DNA of 52,383 bases, from NCBI GenBank assembly GCA_050178135.1, contig JBFXGJ010000013.1:1-52383 (forward strand), given 5' to 3'. The notes below the pieces were generated by a model. The model had not been told where the DNA came from, searched no databases, and was given only the letters and a program-made list of their open reading frames with translations. Both the position numbers and the translations under genes were made by a program. Below, in pieces: positions 23,713 through 32,802 of this stretch. Numbering within the stretch: the first letter of the stretch is position 1; the number at the start of each line of letters is the position of its first letter. The stretch is from UBA288 sp050178135 (GTDB lineage Archaea > Halobacteriota > Methanomicrobia > Methanomicrobiales > Methanospirillaceae).

Positions 23713-26700
23713 TCACCCGTTCGGCATCGTCCGGATGTACCGCTTCACGGTAACGATCCCCGTCTTCACCTCGGTATCCTCGCCATAGCTGTTCCTGACG
23801 AGGAGCGTCACCGTAAAGGTTCCCTCGCCCGTGTACCGGTGTTCGGGGTTCTGCTCGTGGGATGTTGCACCGTCGCCGAACGACCAGACCCGTTCTTCGG
23901 GGTACCCGGTCGAGGTGTCATTGAACCGGACGCTGAGCGGTGCTGTCCCGGACACCCCGGTCCCATCGTACGTGACCGGGAAGTAGGTCTCTCCCTGCGC
24001 CCTGTCGACGACGAAGTTCGCCACCGGTTTCGAGGGAGTGGAGCCCCAGACGGAGATAAACTTCCGCTCGGTCTTCGCCACCGGCCCTTTCTCGTTCTCG
24101 GCGACGAGGGTGACCGTGTAGATGCCGGATGCCGTGTAGGTGTGGACCGGGTGTTGCTCGGACGACGTCGTGCCGTCGCCGAACGACCAGGACCAGCGGG
24201 TCGGGTGCCCGGTCGACTCGTCGTGGAACCGGACCGTGAAGGGGGCCATCCCGGCCCTTCCGTCGACACCGATCGCGGGGATGACGGGGGCGACGGTCGG
24301 CACCGCCGTCCAGGGTGCGAGCGGAAGTGTGTCCACGTTCCCCTCGCCCATGGTATAGGGCGTGTCGCAGAACCCGTCGTGGTTGTCGTCAACCGTCACG
24401 TTCGAGAAGCCCGACCCGCCAGTAAGCCCGTAGTAGTTACCGCCGATAGACGGCCCGCCAATGATGTTGGTCGCGGCAACCGGCTGACTCTGCCAGGTGT
24501 TCGGCCGGGGTTCGGCAGAGAGGTCGACCGGGGGAGTACCGACCAACACGTTGTTGACAATCCGGTTCTCCCTGGAAGAGGTGAGGGTGAGAGCGGCTTT
24601 ATCGCTCCTGACCTGGTTGTTCGAGATGGTGTTCGCGTCCGCACCCGGGAAGAGCGCGATGCCGGCCCAGTCGTTCTTCTCGATCGTGTTGCCGGTGACC
24701 TGCGACTCCCGCGCCCGCTCCAGGCGGATCCCGACCGCATTATCAAAGAGAGTATTCGTCTTTACCGAGCAGCGGTCCGAGCCTTTTACGTGGACTCCGG
24801 CACCTGTGTTCGAGCCGAACGTGCCGTCAGAGACACCCGCCCCGGGCGAGGCGTCGAAGAGTACGCCATCGTAGACATTCCCGTCAGCGCGGCACCCGGC
24901 GACCGACGAACGGTCGGACCCCACCAGGGCCGCGCCGTAGGAGCCGTTCGAGGCAATGCACCCCTGGAGCAGGATGTCGGGGGACGTATCGACCATGATC
25001 CCGTATCCCAGGACGGTCAGGTTCCTGTACGAGCCCGGAACATCACCGGGGAATTCGCCGCTGAAACCGGTCGAGTTGGTCGCGTTCAACCCGGTCACTT
25101 TCAGCCCGGGAGAGTCCTCGATCCAGAGGCCCACGCCGTTGTTGAACGCCTCGGCACGCTCAAACCGGGTGCCGACCGATCGGTTGTCCGCCAGGAATCC
25201 ACAGAACACGTTATCCCATGACGTATGGTTGTTGGCGACGCTCCCCTGGTCCCGGGTGAGGTGGAGTCCGAAGTCGTTCTCGTCCGTCCGCGAGTCGCGG
25301 ACCACGCAGCTGGACGATTCGCCGATTGTGATCCCGTACCGGTTCCGGTGCGCGGAGACGTTCAAAACGATGGATTCCCGCATCCTCTCGAACGATATTC
25401 CTGCATGGGTGTTGGAGTCGGTCGTCGAGTCCTCGATCCGCACCGCCCCCGATTCGAGCGCGGCGACGCCAAAGTCGTTGCTGTCGGCCTTGACACCCCG
25501 GACGGTCGACCCGTTCGTTGCCACCAGGCTCACCCCGATGTGACAGTTCGATGCGGTCAGGTTTCGGATCGTGACGTTCTGTCCTCCCGAGACAAGCACC
25601 CCGTTGCTGTTCGGAGCGCGAGAACCTGTGACCGTAAACCCCCCGCCGTCCAGGATCACGTCGGATGCCCGAACCTCGATCCCGTTCGCCGCTTCACCGA
25701 GAGTGAGGGCTCCTTCGAGCCGGTACAGACCCGGGCTGGTGATCACGGTCGCTCCCTTTACCGGGGTGTAGGGCTCGGTCCAGGGCGCCGCCAGGGGGTA
25801 CGGATCCCGGTTCTGGGCCCCGACCTCGTAGGGCGTGTCACAGAACCCGTCCCCGTCGCGATCGGGCACGACGTCCGAGAACCCGTTCCCGTCGGGAGAT
25901 CCGTAGTAGTTTCCGCCCCGGCTCTTTCCACCCATAATATTCTTTTCGGGAACCGGTTCGAAATGCCAGGAATTGGCCCGGATTGTGCCCTGGAGCGCGG
26001 TGTTGTTCCGGTTGATGAGGGCGTTGTCCGCAATGACGTTATCCCCCGCGGAGACCAGGTCGATCCCAGAGATCGTGTTATTGCCGATACGCGAGCGTGT
26101 GATCTGGTTGGCGTCCGACCCCGAGAGGTAGACTCCCCAGAGGTTCTCCTCGGCGGTCACGTTGTAAACCGTATTGTGCGACGATCCCTCGAGAAGGAGA
26201 ACGCCACCCTGTTCGTTCCGGCTCGCCGTCACCGAGTCGACGTTCACAGTGGAGGATCCGGTCAGGACGACTCCATAGACGTTGCCGGTGGCGGTAAGCC
26301 AGCTGATCTTGCTGTCGCGGACCGAACGGTACGAGGTCCCGAAGTACCAGTTCTCCACCGTGAGATTTGAGACCCGCACGTTCGAGAGCGGCGTCGAGGT
26401 GTTGTAGGCAAGCACACCGTAGGAGTGGACGCTGCCGGTGTCACCGCTCCAGCTCCCGGTGAGCCGGTACCCCGCCCCCTCGACCTCGACGTTGGACGAC
26501 CGGATCTCGATCCCGATCGGTGTGTCGGCCTGTATGTCGTTGAAGAGCCGGTACCGTCCCGGCTCGGTGATCACGATGGGGCCGGTGATAGGGACGTAAT
26601 CAGAGGAGGCGTTGCGCCCATGCAGCGGGAACTGGTCGACGTTTCCGGGCCCGAGGTCGTACGGCCCGTCGCAGATCCCGTCGTTGTTGCTATCTGCCGT

Positions 26701-29304
26701 GATCTCCGAGAATCCGGTTCCGTCGGGCTTCGCCCAGAAGTTGCCGCCGATGAGTGTGCCCCCGATGATGTTCTGCCCAATCGAGAGGTTATTGCTCCAG
26801 AGGTTGGGAAGCGCACTGCCTTCGAATCCGGCATTTCCCAGGTTGTTCAGGTAGTTGTTTACGATCGTGGAGTTACCTGCGGAGAAGAGGCCGACGCCGG
26901 AGATGATGTTGTCCTGAACATGATTCGAGATCACCCGGTTCCGCTCCGAGGCGGACAGGTACAGACCCCAGTTCTGGCGGTCGGCGTGGTTTTTGAGAAG
27001 GGTATTGCCGTCGGAGGCGGCGAGCAGCAGGATGCCCCCCTGCCGGTTGTCGGTCACCTCGCAGGCATGGACCAGGTTTTTTGTCGAGGACTGGAGGAGG
27101 ATCCCGTAGGCGGTATCGTGGACCTTTACTCCGTCGATCCTTCCCCCGTGGGTGTTCCAGAACGAGCACCCGTAGTAAAAACTCTCGATCTCAAGGTTGG
27201 TGACCACCACGTTCGAGAGCGAACCGTCGCGATAGTACGCAGACACCCCGTAGGTGTTGAAGAGGCCGTTGCCCGAGATCGTGTGCCCGTTTCCGTTCAC
27301 CACGACGTCTGAGGACCGGATATCGATCGCAACGAGTGCGTCGGTCCCGGAGATATCGTTCTGGAGCAGATAGTATCCCGGTTCGGTGATCACGATCGGG
27401 CCGGTGATCGAGCGAACGTTCGGCGGCGGTGTCGGGACAGGGGTAATGGGCGGGATGATGGTCGAGGTGGGGAACGGGGTGATCGTCGGTGAGATCGTGG
27501 GAGTGATGTTCCCCGTCGGGGTCACCGTGACGGTCACGTTCGGCGTGGGCGTCACGGTTACCGTCACGTTCGGGGTGCCGGTCCCGGAGGGCGTCGGGGC
27601 CGGAGTCGTCCCGGTCGGAGCGACGGTGGTGCTGGTGACCGGGGGGGGCGTCGGTTTCGTCGGCGGGACCGTGTAGGTCGGCTTCGTTGTTGGAGCTGCG
27701 GTCGTGCCGGTGGTGATCGGGAAGGTCGTCGGCGTCCCGGTGACGGGTGGGTAACGGGCGAGGGGGAGGGAATCCGTGTTGTCCTGTTCCAGGAGAAAGA
27801 CTTCGTCGCAGATCCCATCTCCGTCGGCGTCGGGGTGGGTCTCGGAGAACCCCTGCCCATTCGGCTGTCCGAAGAAGTTGCCGCCCCGGTTCGGCCCCCC
27901 TTCGATGTTCTCGCCGGGGGTCTTCGCTGTATTCCAGGCGTTCGGGAGCGGATCCCAGAAGTAGACGTTATTTTCATTGGAAAGGTGATTGTTGGTGATG
28001 CGGTTGTTCCGGGCACTCGAAAGTCCGATGCCATACTGGCCACAGTCGAAGATCCTGCAGTCCTGGACGACGCCGTCTTCGCAGCGGGCGAGGATGACGC
28101 CGTACATGAACCCCCTGACCGAGAGGCCCGTGATCCGAACATTCCGCAGGACCTCTCCATAGGGGTGCATCACCTTCACCCCTCCCGCCCCCTGTCCGGC
28201 GCCAGAGAGGATACGGCCGTTGCCGTGCAGGACGACGTCGGAGCACTCGATCACGATCGTATCGGTCTCGGGCCCCGTGCTGGTGATGTCGTTGACGATG
28301 ACGTACTCGCCGGGGACACTGATCACCGTTGGACCCAGGATCGGGACCGGTGTGGTCCCTGGAGCTGGTGACTCCGTGGGTATCGGGGTGGGGGTGAGGG
28401 TCGATGTCGGGGACATCGACGGGGGGGGGGGTGCAACCGTCGTCACCACTGGCGCCGTGGTGTCTGGAGCGGTCACCGTCACACCCGGCTCTCCTGTCCG
28501 TGCCGCGTACGGGAGCTCGTCACGGTTGCCGGCGGCGAGCTCGTACGACGAGGAGCAGATCCCGTCACCCCGGTCCGGAGTCGCCTGTGAGAAACCCTGT
28601 CCATCGGGCTTGAGCCATAGGTTCCCGCCGAGGACGAAACCGCCGGCGATGGTCGCACCGCTTGCTGCGGGCCGATTCCAGGTATTCGGTAGGGGCGTGT
28701 CGCCGAAGAGGACGTTGCGGGAGTTATCGAACCGGTTATTCGAGATGGTGTTCTGGGCAGACGAATGGAGGTAGAGTCCTGCTTCAGCGTTGCCGCTGAT
28801 CACGCAGTCCTGGACCGTTGCCCCATTCGACGACGCGAGCGCGATCCCGTAGCGGTTCCCGGTGCAGTGGTTGGACGAGAGACTGGCCCCGTTCGATCCC
28901 TGGTTGACCCCGATCCCGACCTGGTTCTTCGATGCCGTCACACGCTCGACCCGGCAGTCGGTTGCACCGACCAGATAAACACCGTACCTGAAACCCTCGA
29001 CGTCCAGGTCACGGATAACGACGTTCTGGGGCGGCGAGGCGGAGTTCGAGACGTGGATCCCGGCGGCGTCACGCCCCTCCCCCGGTCCCTGGATCCGGTG
29101 TCCAGCACCCTCGATCACCACATCCGAGGCGGAGATGGTGATTGCCGCGAGCCCATTCGCGTACGTGATGTCTCCGGAGATGTGATAGACCCCGGGTTCC
29201 CGGATCTCCACCGGGCCGGTGATTTCTACTGCCCCTGCAATAGAGACGAGGGCCAGGACGAGAAAGACCGCTACGGCATAGGATCGAAGGTAGCGGAGGA
29301 TCAT
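23713..29304 (-). CDS. Giant secreted beta-helix (NosD-like) protein with two PKD domains
   Basis: The 1863-residue protein starts with a signal peptide ending IAGA-VEITGP. It has five beta-helix modules. Each begins with a phrase like ITGPVVITEPGYY, runs through many 20-25 residue turns (SNNxI, NxxGI), and ends with a calcium-site-like cap, GGNxxxxPDGxGFS...DxDGDGxCDxxY. The caps lie near residues 224, 475, 853, 1128 and 1621. Thr/Pro-rich linkers separate modules 1-2 (about 268-325) and 2-3 (about 520-626). Two PKD domains (WSFGDGTTS and WSFGDGATS) fill about 1680-1858. No membrane anchor or sorting motif is visible at the C-terminus. It is probably an extracellular or S-layer-associated protein binding sugars or other cells; the ligand is unknown. 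Confidence 0.88.
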   Translation of the reverse strand: MILRYLRSYAVAVFLVLALVSIAGAVEITGPVEIREPGVYHISGDITYANGLAAITISASDVVIEGAGHRIQGPGEGRDAAGIHVSNSASPPQNVVIRDLDVEGFRYGVYLVGATDCRVERVTASKNQVGIGVNQGSNGASLSSNHCTGNRYGIALASSNGATVQDCVISGNAEAGLYLHSSAQNTISNNRFDNSRNVLFGDTPLPNTWNRPAASGATIAGGFVLGGNLWLKPDGQGFSQATPDRGDGICSSSYELAAGNRDELPYAARTGEPGVTVTAPDTTAPVVTTVAPPPPSMSPTSTLTPTPIPTESPAPGTTPVPILGPTVISVPGEYVIVNDITSTGPETDTIVIECSDVVLHGNGRILSGAGQGAGGVKVMHPYGEVLRNVRITGLSVRGFMYGVILARCEDGVVQDCRIFDCGQYGIGLSSARNNRITNNHLSNENNVYFWDPLPNAWNTAKTPGENIEGGPNRGGNFFGQPNGQGFSETHPDADGDGICDEVFLLEQDNTDSLPLARYPPVTGTPTTFPITTGTTAAPTTKPTYTVPPTKPTPPPVTSTTVAPTGTTPAPTPSGTGTPNVTVTVTPTPNVTVTVTPTGNITPTISPTITPFPTSTIIPPITPVPTPPPNVRSITGPIVITEPGYYLLQNDISGTDALVAIDIRSSDVVVNGNGHTISGNGLFNTYGVSAYYRDGSLSNVVVTNLEIESFYYGCSFWNTHGGRIDGVKVHDTAYGILLQSSTKNLVHACEVTDNRQGGILLLAASDGNTLLKNHADRQNWGLYLSASERNRVISNHVQDNIISGVGLFSAGNSTIVNNYLNNLGNAGFEGSALPNLWSNNLSIGQNIIGGTLIGGNFWAKPDGTGFSEITADSNNDGICDGPYDLGPGNVDQFPLHGRNASSDYVPITGPIVITEPGRYRLFNDIQADTPIGIEIRSSNVEVEGAGYRLTGSWSGDTGSVHSYGVLAYNTSTPLSNVRVSNLTVENWYFGTSYRSVRDSKISWLTATGNVYGVVLTGSSTVNVDSVTASRNEQGGVLLLEGSSHNTVYNVTAEENLWGVYLSGSDANQITRSRIGNNTISGIDLVSAGDNVIADNALINRNNTALQGTIRANSWHFEPVPEKNIMGGKSRGGNYYGSPDGNGFSDVVPDRDGDGFCDTPYEVGAQNRDPYPLAAPWTEPYTPVKGATVITSPGLYRLEGALTLGEAANGIEVRASDVILDGGGFTVTGSRAPNSNGVLVSGGQNVTIRNLTASNCHIGVSLVATNGSTVRGVKADSNDFGVAALESGAVRIEDSTTDSNTHAGISFERMRESIVLNVSAHRNRYGITIGESSSCVVRDSRTDENDFGLHLTRDQGSVANNHTSWDNVFCGFLADNRSVGTRFERAEAFNNGVGLWIEDSPGLKVTGLNATNSTGFSGEFPGDVPGSYRNLTVLGYGIMVDTSPDILLQGCIASNGSYGAALVGSDRSSVAGCRADGNVYDGVLFDASPGAGVSDGTFGSNTGAGVHVKGSDRCSVKTNTLFDNAVGIRLERARESQVTGNTIEKNDWAGIALFPGADANTISNNQVRSDKAALTLTSSRENRIVNNVLVGTPPVDLSAEPRPNTWQSQPVAATNIIGGPSIGGNYYGLTGGSGFSNVTVDDNHDGFCDTPYTMGEGNVDTLPLAPWTAVPTVAPVIPAIGVDGRAGMAPFTVRFHDESTGHPTRWSWSFGDGTTSSEQHPVHTYTASGIYTVTLVAENEKGPVAKTERKFISVWGSTPSKPVANFVVDRAQGETYFPVTYDGTGVSGTAPLSVRFNDTSTGYPEERVWSFGDGATSHEQNPEHRYTGEGTFTVTLLVRNSYGEDTEVKTGIVTVKRYIRTMPNG
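28421..28431. repeat. G11 homopolymer inside the beta-helix gene
   Basis: A run of 11 G residues (C on the coding strand) encodes a Pro run in the first Thr/Pro linker. An 8-G run lies at 27641-27648 in the second linker. Such tracts can slip during replication and switch a gene on and off. Confidence 0.85.
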
Positions 29305-29434
29305 GTGCCGGCGAACGACCGGAGATCGAGCGGGGTGCAGATGATACCTCCCAAAAGTCCCGCTTCGGACGAGACCAGCATACTCTGTATGTGCACCTCG
29401 GGATTATATCAGGGTATGTCCAGGCAACGCGAAT

Positions 29435-29439
29435 AAAAA
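29435..29439 (-). terminator. T-run after the acyl-CoA synthetase gene
   Basis: On the minus strand TTTTT follows the stop by about 12 nt in a pyrimidine-rich setting. The remaining 130 bp up to the beta-helix gene hold an AT-rich patch (ATTATATC near 29404), a possible promoter for that gene. Nothing else was recognised there. Confidence 0.45.
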
Positions 29440-29451
29440 GAGAGAGCAGTC

Positions 29452-31494
29452 CTATCGGAACCGCTGCCAGAGGATTCGTCCCATCACTCGGAAGGTGAAG
29501 TCGAGCTCGTCGAAGGATGGGATCTGGTTCTCGCGAAGGATCTTGCGCCCGCGCTGCATGGAGTCGCCGCCGAGGAGGGTGCCGACGATCATCTTGTCCG
29601 TCTGCTCTGAGAACCGGACGATCTCGTTCGCGATCTGCTCGGAAGTGAGCACCAGGTTCGGAAAACCGACGACGAAAGCGATATCCCAGAGGTCGTCGTG
29701 CCTGGCGAGGAGCTCGAATGTCTTCTGGAACCGCTTGTCGGTCGCATCGCCGAGCAGGTCGATCGGGTTGTTCTTGTTCCAGAATTCAGGAAGAAACTCG
29801 TTCAACTCGCCGATGACTTCGGGCGGCAGGTCGATCAGCTCTATCCCGTATCGCTCGGCGTAGTCCGATGAGAGCACGGCGAAACCACCGGCGTTGGTGA
29901 TCACAATGGCGCGCTTGCCCTGAGGATAGCCCTTCGGAGAGGCGCACATCTCCGCCACCTGGAACGTACCGGTCAGGGTGTGGACGGGAATGACGCCGGA
30001 ACGCCGGAACGCCTCCATGTAGACATCGTAGGACCCCGAGAGCGACCCCGTGTGGGACGAGGCGGCCGCCTGCCCTTTGGTCGAGGAGCCCGACTTGATG
30101 GCAACAACCGGCTTCTCGCGAGCGACCTCCTCGACCACCTTCATGAATGCCTTGCCGTTCTTGATCTCTTCGATATACAGGATGACGCCCTTGGTCTTGG
30201 GGTCGCGCTTGACCCAGTTCAGGTAGTCGAGGAAGTTGAGATCCGCCTGGTTGCCAACCGAGACGACGGCGGAGAATCCGATGTCTTCAGCGAGCGACCA
30301 GTCGACCACGGTATTGATGATCGCTCCCGACTGGGAGATGAATGCGATGTTGCCGGGCTTCGGCGATTCGTGCACGTAGGTCGTATCGAGGCCTCGCGGC
30401 GGGACGATCAGGCCGAGACAGTTCGGGCCGATGACCCGGGTTCCGTAGCCTTTTGCGATCGCCATGATCCGCTCCTCGAGGGCCTTGCCGTTCTCACCCA
30501 TCTCCTTGAACCCCGCAGTGATCACCACGACGATGGGGATCCCCTTCTGCCCGCACTCCTCGATCACCATCGGGACGAAGTTGGCGGGGACTGTGACCAC
30601 CGCCATGTCCACCGGTGCGGGTATGTCCTTGACCGAGCGGTAGGCCTTGAGCCCCTGGACCTCACCTCGCTTATTATTCACCGGGTAGAGCTGCCCGGGG
30701 AACTGGAGCAGGTTGTGCATCACCGCGTACCCCATCTTGCTGGAGTCGGAGGAAGCGCCAATCACAGCGACAGACCGGGGATTGAAATATTCGAGCGGGA
30801 GCTCGATCCGGTCCTCGATCACCGCCTTTGGGGGCTGGTCGTCGACGATCACGCGGGCATCGACCGCCAGACTTCCCTGCTCGTAGAGACGGAGGGGGTT
30901 GATGTCGAACTCCACGACCGTCTCCTCCTCCTCGAAGAAGCGGGTGACCGCCATGATCGCCTGCACGAGCCCCTCCTCGTCGCGGGGCTTCATGCCTCGA
31001 TACCCGGCGATCAGGGGATACGCGTTGATCTCGCGGACCATGATGCGGATCTCCTCCTCGGTGATCGGCAGGATCCGGAGGGTCACGTCCTTCATCAGCT
31101 CGACCAGGGTGCCTCCCATACCGAAGGTGAGCACCTTGCCGAAAGCCGGGTCGGTCTTTCCGCCGATGATCAGCTCGAGGCCGGGAGCCGCCTGTTCTTC
31201 GACGATCACTCCCTTGACCTCTGCTTCGTTGTTGTACTCCTTCGCCGACTCGACGATCTTCGTGAATGCCGCTGCCGCCTGATCTTTCGACCCGACGCCC
31301 ACGACTACCCCACCTGCATCGGACTTGTGAACGATCTGCGGCGAGACGATCTTCATAACGACCGGGAAGCCGATCCTCTCGGCCGCCTCTCCGGCTGCCT
31401 TGGGTGAGGTCACGCTCTCAAATGCTGGAACTGGTACGTCGTACTTGCGGAGCAAATCGTACCCCTCGGACTCGCTGAGCATTCTTCGGGTCAT
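29452..31494 (-). CDS. ADP-forming acetate/acyl-CoA ligase, beta-alpha fusion
   Basis: The enzyme interconverts acyl-CoA, ADP and phosphate with acid, CoA and ATP, giving substrate-level ATP. It has 680 residues. The ATP-grasp (beta) part comes first (1-225), with KIVSPQIVHKSDAGG holding the His 56 candidate and FDINPLRLY. The CoA-binding (alpha) part follows from about 235, with VAVIGASSD, GPNCLGLI and the phospho-histidine segment SSHTGSLSG (His 481). Both active histidines are present. The order is reversed relative to the common alpha-beta fusion. In methanogens this enzyme probably handles acetate or aryl acids; the substrate is not determined. An AT-rich leader lies upstream (31500-31545). 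Confidence 0.9.
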   Translation of the reverse strand: MTRRMLSESEGYDLLRKYDVPVPAFESVTSPKAAGEAAERIGFPVVMKIVSPQIVHKSDAGGVVVGVGSKDQAAAAFTKIVESAKEYNNEAEVKGVIVEEQAAPGLELIIGGKTDPAFGKVLTFGMGGTLVELMKDVTLRILPITEEEIRIMVREINAYPLIAGYRGMKPRDEEGLVQAIMAVTRFFEEEETVVEFDINPLRLYEQGSLAVDARVIVDDQPPKAVIEDRIELPLEYFNPRSVAVIGASSDSSKMGYAVMHNLLQFPGQLYPVNNKRGEVQGLKAYRSVKDIPAPVDMAVVTVPANFVPMVIEECGQKGIPIVVVITAGFKEMGENGKALEERIMAIAKGYGTRVIGPNCLGLIVPPRGLDTTYVHESPKPGNIAFISQSGAIINTVVDWSLAEDIGFSAVVSVGNQADLNFLDYLNWVKRDPKTKGVILYIEEIKNGKAFMKVVEEVAREKPVVAIKSGSSTKGQAAASSHTGSLSGSYDVYMEAFRRSGVIPVHTLTGTFQVAEMCASPKGYPQGKRAIVITNAGGFAVLSSDYAERYGIELIDLPPEVIGELNEFLPEFWNKNNPIDLLGDATDKRFQKTFELLARHDDLWDIAFVVGFPNLVLTSEQIANEIVRFSEQTDKMIVGTLLGGDSMQRGRKILRENQIPSFDELDFTFRVMGRILWQRFR

Positions 31495-31580
31495 GGTATC
31501 CTCATCTTAAATCATGATAATTTTCGTCGATTACCGTATAACCTTTCGCTTATCGTGACAGCGTTTCCTGGTCCAGGTTG

Positions 31581-31586
31581 AAAAAA
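31581..31586 (-). terminator. T6 run after nfo
   Basis: CCCCTTTTTTC on the minus strand lies about 20 nt after the nfo stop, in a short AT-rich gap that also precedes the acyl-CoA ligase gene. Confidence 0.5.
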
Positions 31587-31606
31587 GGGGGTAGATGGGC
31601 CCGTCT

Positions 31607-32449
31607 TCAGGCGGCGAGCTCGCGAACCTTCGCGATGTTGCCGGCGCCGTCGCGCCGATCGTCCTCGGGAGTTTCGCAGATAAAGGGTAGATCCCGGAGT
31701 TCGGGGCGGTGCAGCAGGAGCCGGAATCCCTCTTCGCCGATCGCTCCGAGACCGACATGCTCGTGGCGGTCGAGCCCGGACCCGAGTTCCCCCTTCGAAT
31801 CGTTGCAGTGGACCATGCGGAGGCGGGCAAGCCCTATCGTCTCGTCGAAATACGCCAGCACCTCTTCTATCCCCTCTTCAGTGCGCAGGTCGTACCCGGC
31901 GCCGAAGGCGTGACAGGTGTCGAAGCAGACACCGAGCCGTTGTTTACAGTCACAGGCACCGATGATCCGCGCGATGGAATCGATGCGGGATCCCACGCTA
32001 TTCCTTTCACCGGCGGTGTTCTCGAGGAGGAGCATCACGGAGGCGGGCGCCCCTTCCATCACACGGTCGAGTGCTGCAACGACGCGCGCCTCCCCTGCTT
32101 CGTCCCCCGCACCCAGGTGGTGCCCGAGATGCGTGACGACATAGGGGATGCCGAGTGCCGCTGCGCGCCCAAGCTCGTCCTGGAGCCCGATTACTGAACG
32201 TTCGTAGAGGTCGTCCTTCGGCGTGGCGAGGTTCGGGAGATAGGGCATGTGGTCGAAGACAGGACCGATCTTCGAGGCGCCGAGCGCATCGCGAAAGCGG
32301 GCGGCATCCTCGTCGGCAAGTGGTTTCGCGGCCCAACCACGCGGGTTCCGAGAGAAGATCTGGAACGTATCGCACCCGTAATCCAGCGCCCGCATCACCG
32401 CCCGATCGATGGAACCGGCGATCGAGACATGCACTCCAACCTTCACCAT
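31607..32449 (-). CDS. nfo: Endonuclease IV (AP endonuclease)
   Basis: The 280-residue TIM-barrel nuclease cuts DNA 5' to abasic sites using three zinc ions. Metal-site motifs run in order: VGVHVSIAGS, THLGHHLG, LLLENTAG, GVCFDTCHAFGAGYD, VHCNDSKGELGSGLDRHEHVG and ICETP. All look intact. ATG 32449 is chosen because AAGGAA lies 6-8 nt upstream and the barrel begins at once. It is transcribed divergently from tRNA-Ala. With nth in the same window it covers two steps of base excision repair. Confidence 0.93.
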   Translation of the reverse strand: MVKVGVHVSIAGSIDRAVMRALDYGCDTFQIFSRNPRGWAAKPLADEDAARFRDALGASKIGPVFDHMPYLPNLATPKDDLYERSVIGLQDELGRAAALGIPYVVTHLGHHLGAGDEAGEARVVAALDRVMEGAPASVMLLLENTAGERNSVGSRIDSIARIIGACDCKQRLGVCFDTCHAFGAGYDLRTEEGIEEVLAYFDETIGLARLRMVHCNDSKGELGSGLDRHEHVGLGAIGEEGFRLLLHRPELRDLPFICETPEDDRRDGAGNIAKVRELAA

Positions 32450-32524
32450 TCGAAATTCCTTCAGGCAAGGTAGATCCGGAGCGAGTATCAGGGTTTCGCC
32501 CTTTTTGGGACCCCGCTTCGGCAA

Positions 32525-32533
32525 TTCTTAAAT
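32525..32533 (+). promoter_or_regulatory. Box A of tRNA-Ala
   Basis: TTCTTAAAT lies 29-37 nt before the first base of tRNA-Ala, the expected place for an archaeal TATA element. A second AT-rich word, TTATAGAATAA, follows at 32545-32555. Confidence 0.45.
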
Positions 32534-32561
32534 GCTCGACCGACTTATAGAATAAGGCAAC

Positions 32562-32633
32562 GGGCCGATAGATCAGGGGTAGATCGCTACCTTGGCATGG
32601 TAGAGGCCGCGGGTTCAATTCCCGCTCGGTCCA
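32562..32633 (+). tRNA. tRNA-Ala (anticodon GGC)
   Basis: A full cloverleaf can be drawn: acceptor GGGCCGA/TCGGTCC, D stem GATC/GATC, anticodon stem CTACC/GGTAG with loop TTGGCAT (anticodon 32594-32596), and T arm GCGGG-TTCAATT-CCCGC. The G3-U70 pair, the main alanine identity element, is present. The discriminator is A and no CCA is encoded. Confidence 0.95.
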
Positions 32634-32802
32634 TATTCCCGTCTGTTCTTTCAATCTTTCTTCCCAGGTTAATTACCAGGCTTCTCGATGCCACGCATTA
32701 CCCACTTTGTCACCTGCCTTCACCCTGTCCGAGCCGGTTTTACGCGTCGTGAATCAACCCAACTGTTTTACCTGTGCTGGCCCACAGTACCCCTGATCTA
32801 TC

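Noticed and set aside
23695..29436. Long frames on the plus strand across the beta-helix gene (for example 23695-25221, 25225-26370 and 26425-27312)
   Set aside because: They are antisense shadows caused by high GC and repeated codons; their products are Arg/Asp/Val/Pro-rich without any domain, while the minus-strand protein has a signal peptide and clear repeats.
29980..31407. 475-residue plus-strand frame across the acyl-CoA ligase
   Set aside because: The translation is His/Asp/Leu-rich and has no family pattern; the opposite frame is a complete, well-conserved enzyme.
32007..32654. 215-residue minus-strand frame running through tRNA-Ala
   Set aside because: It reads across a tRNA on the other strand and out of frame within nfo.
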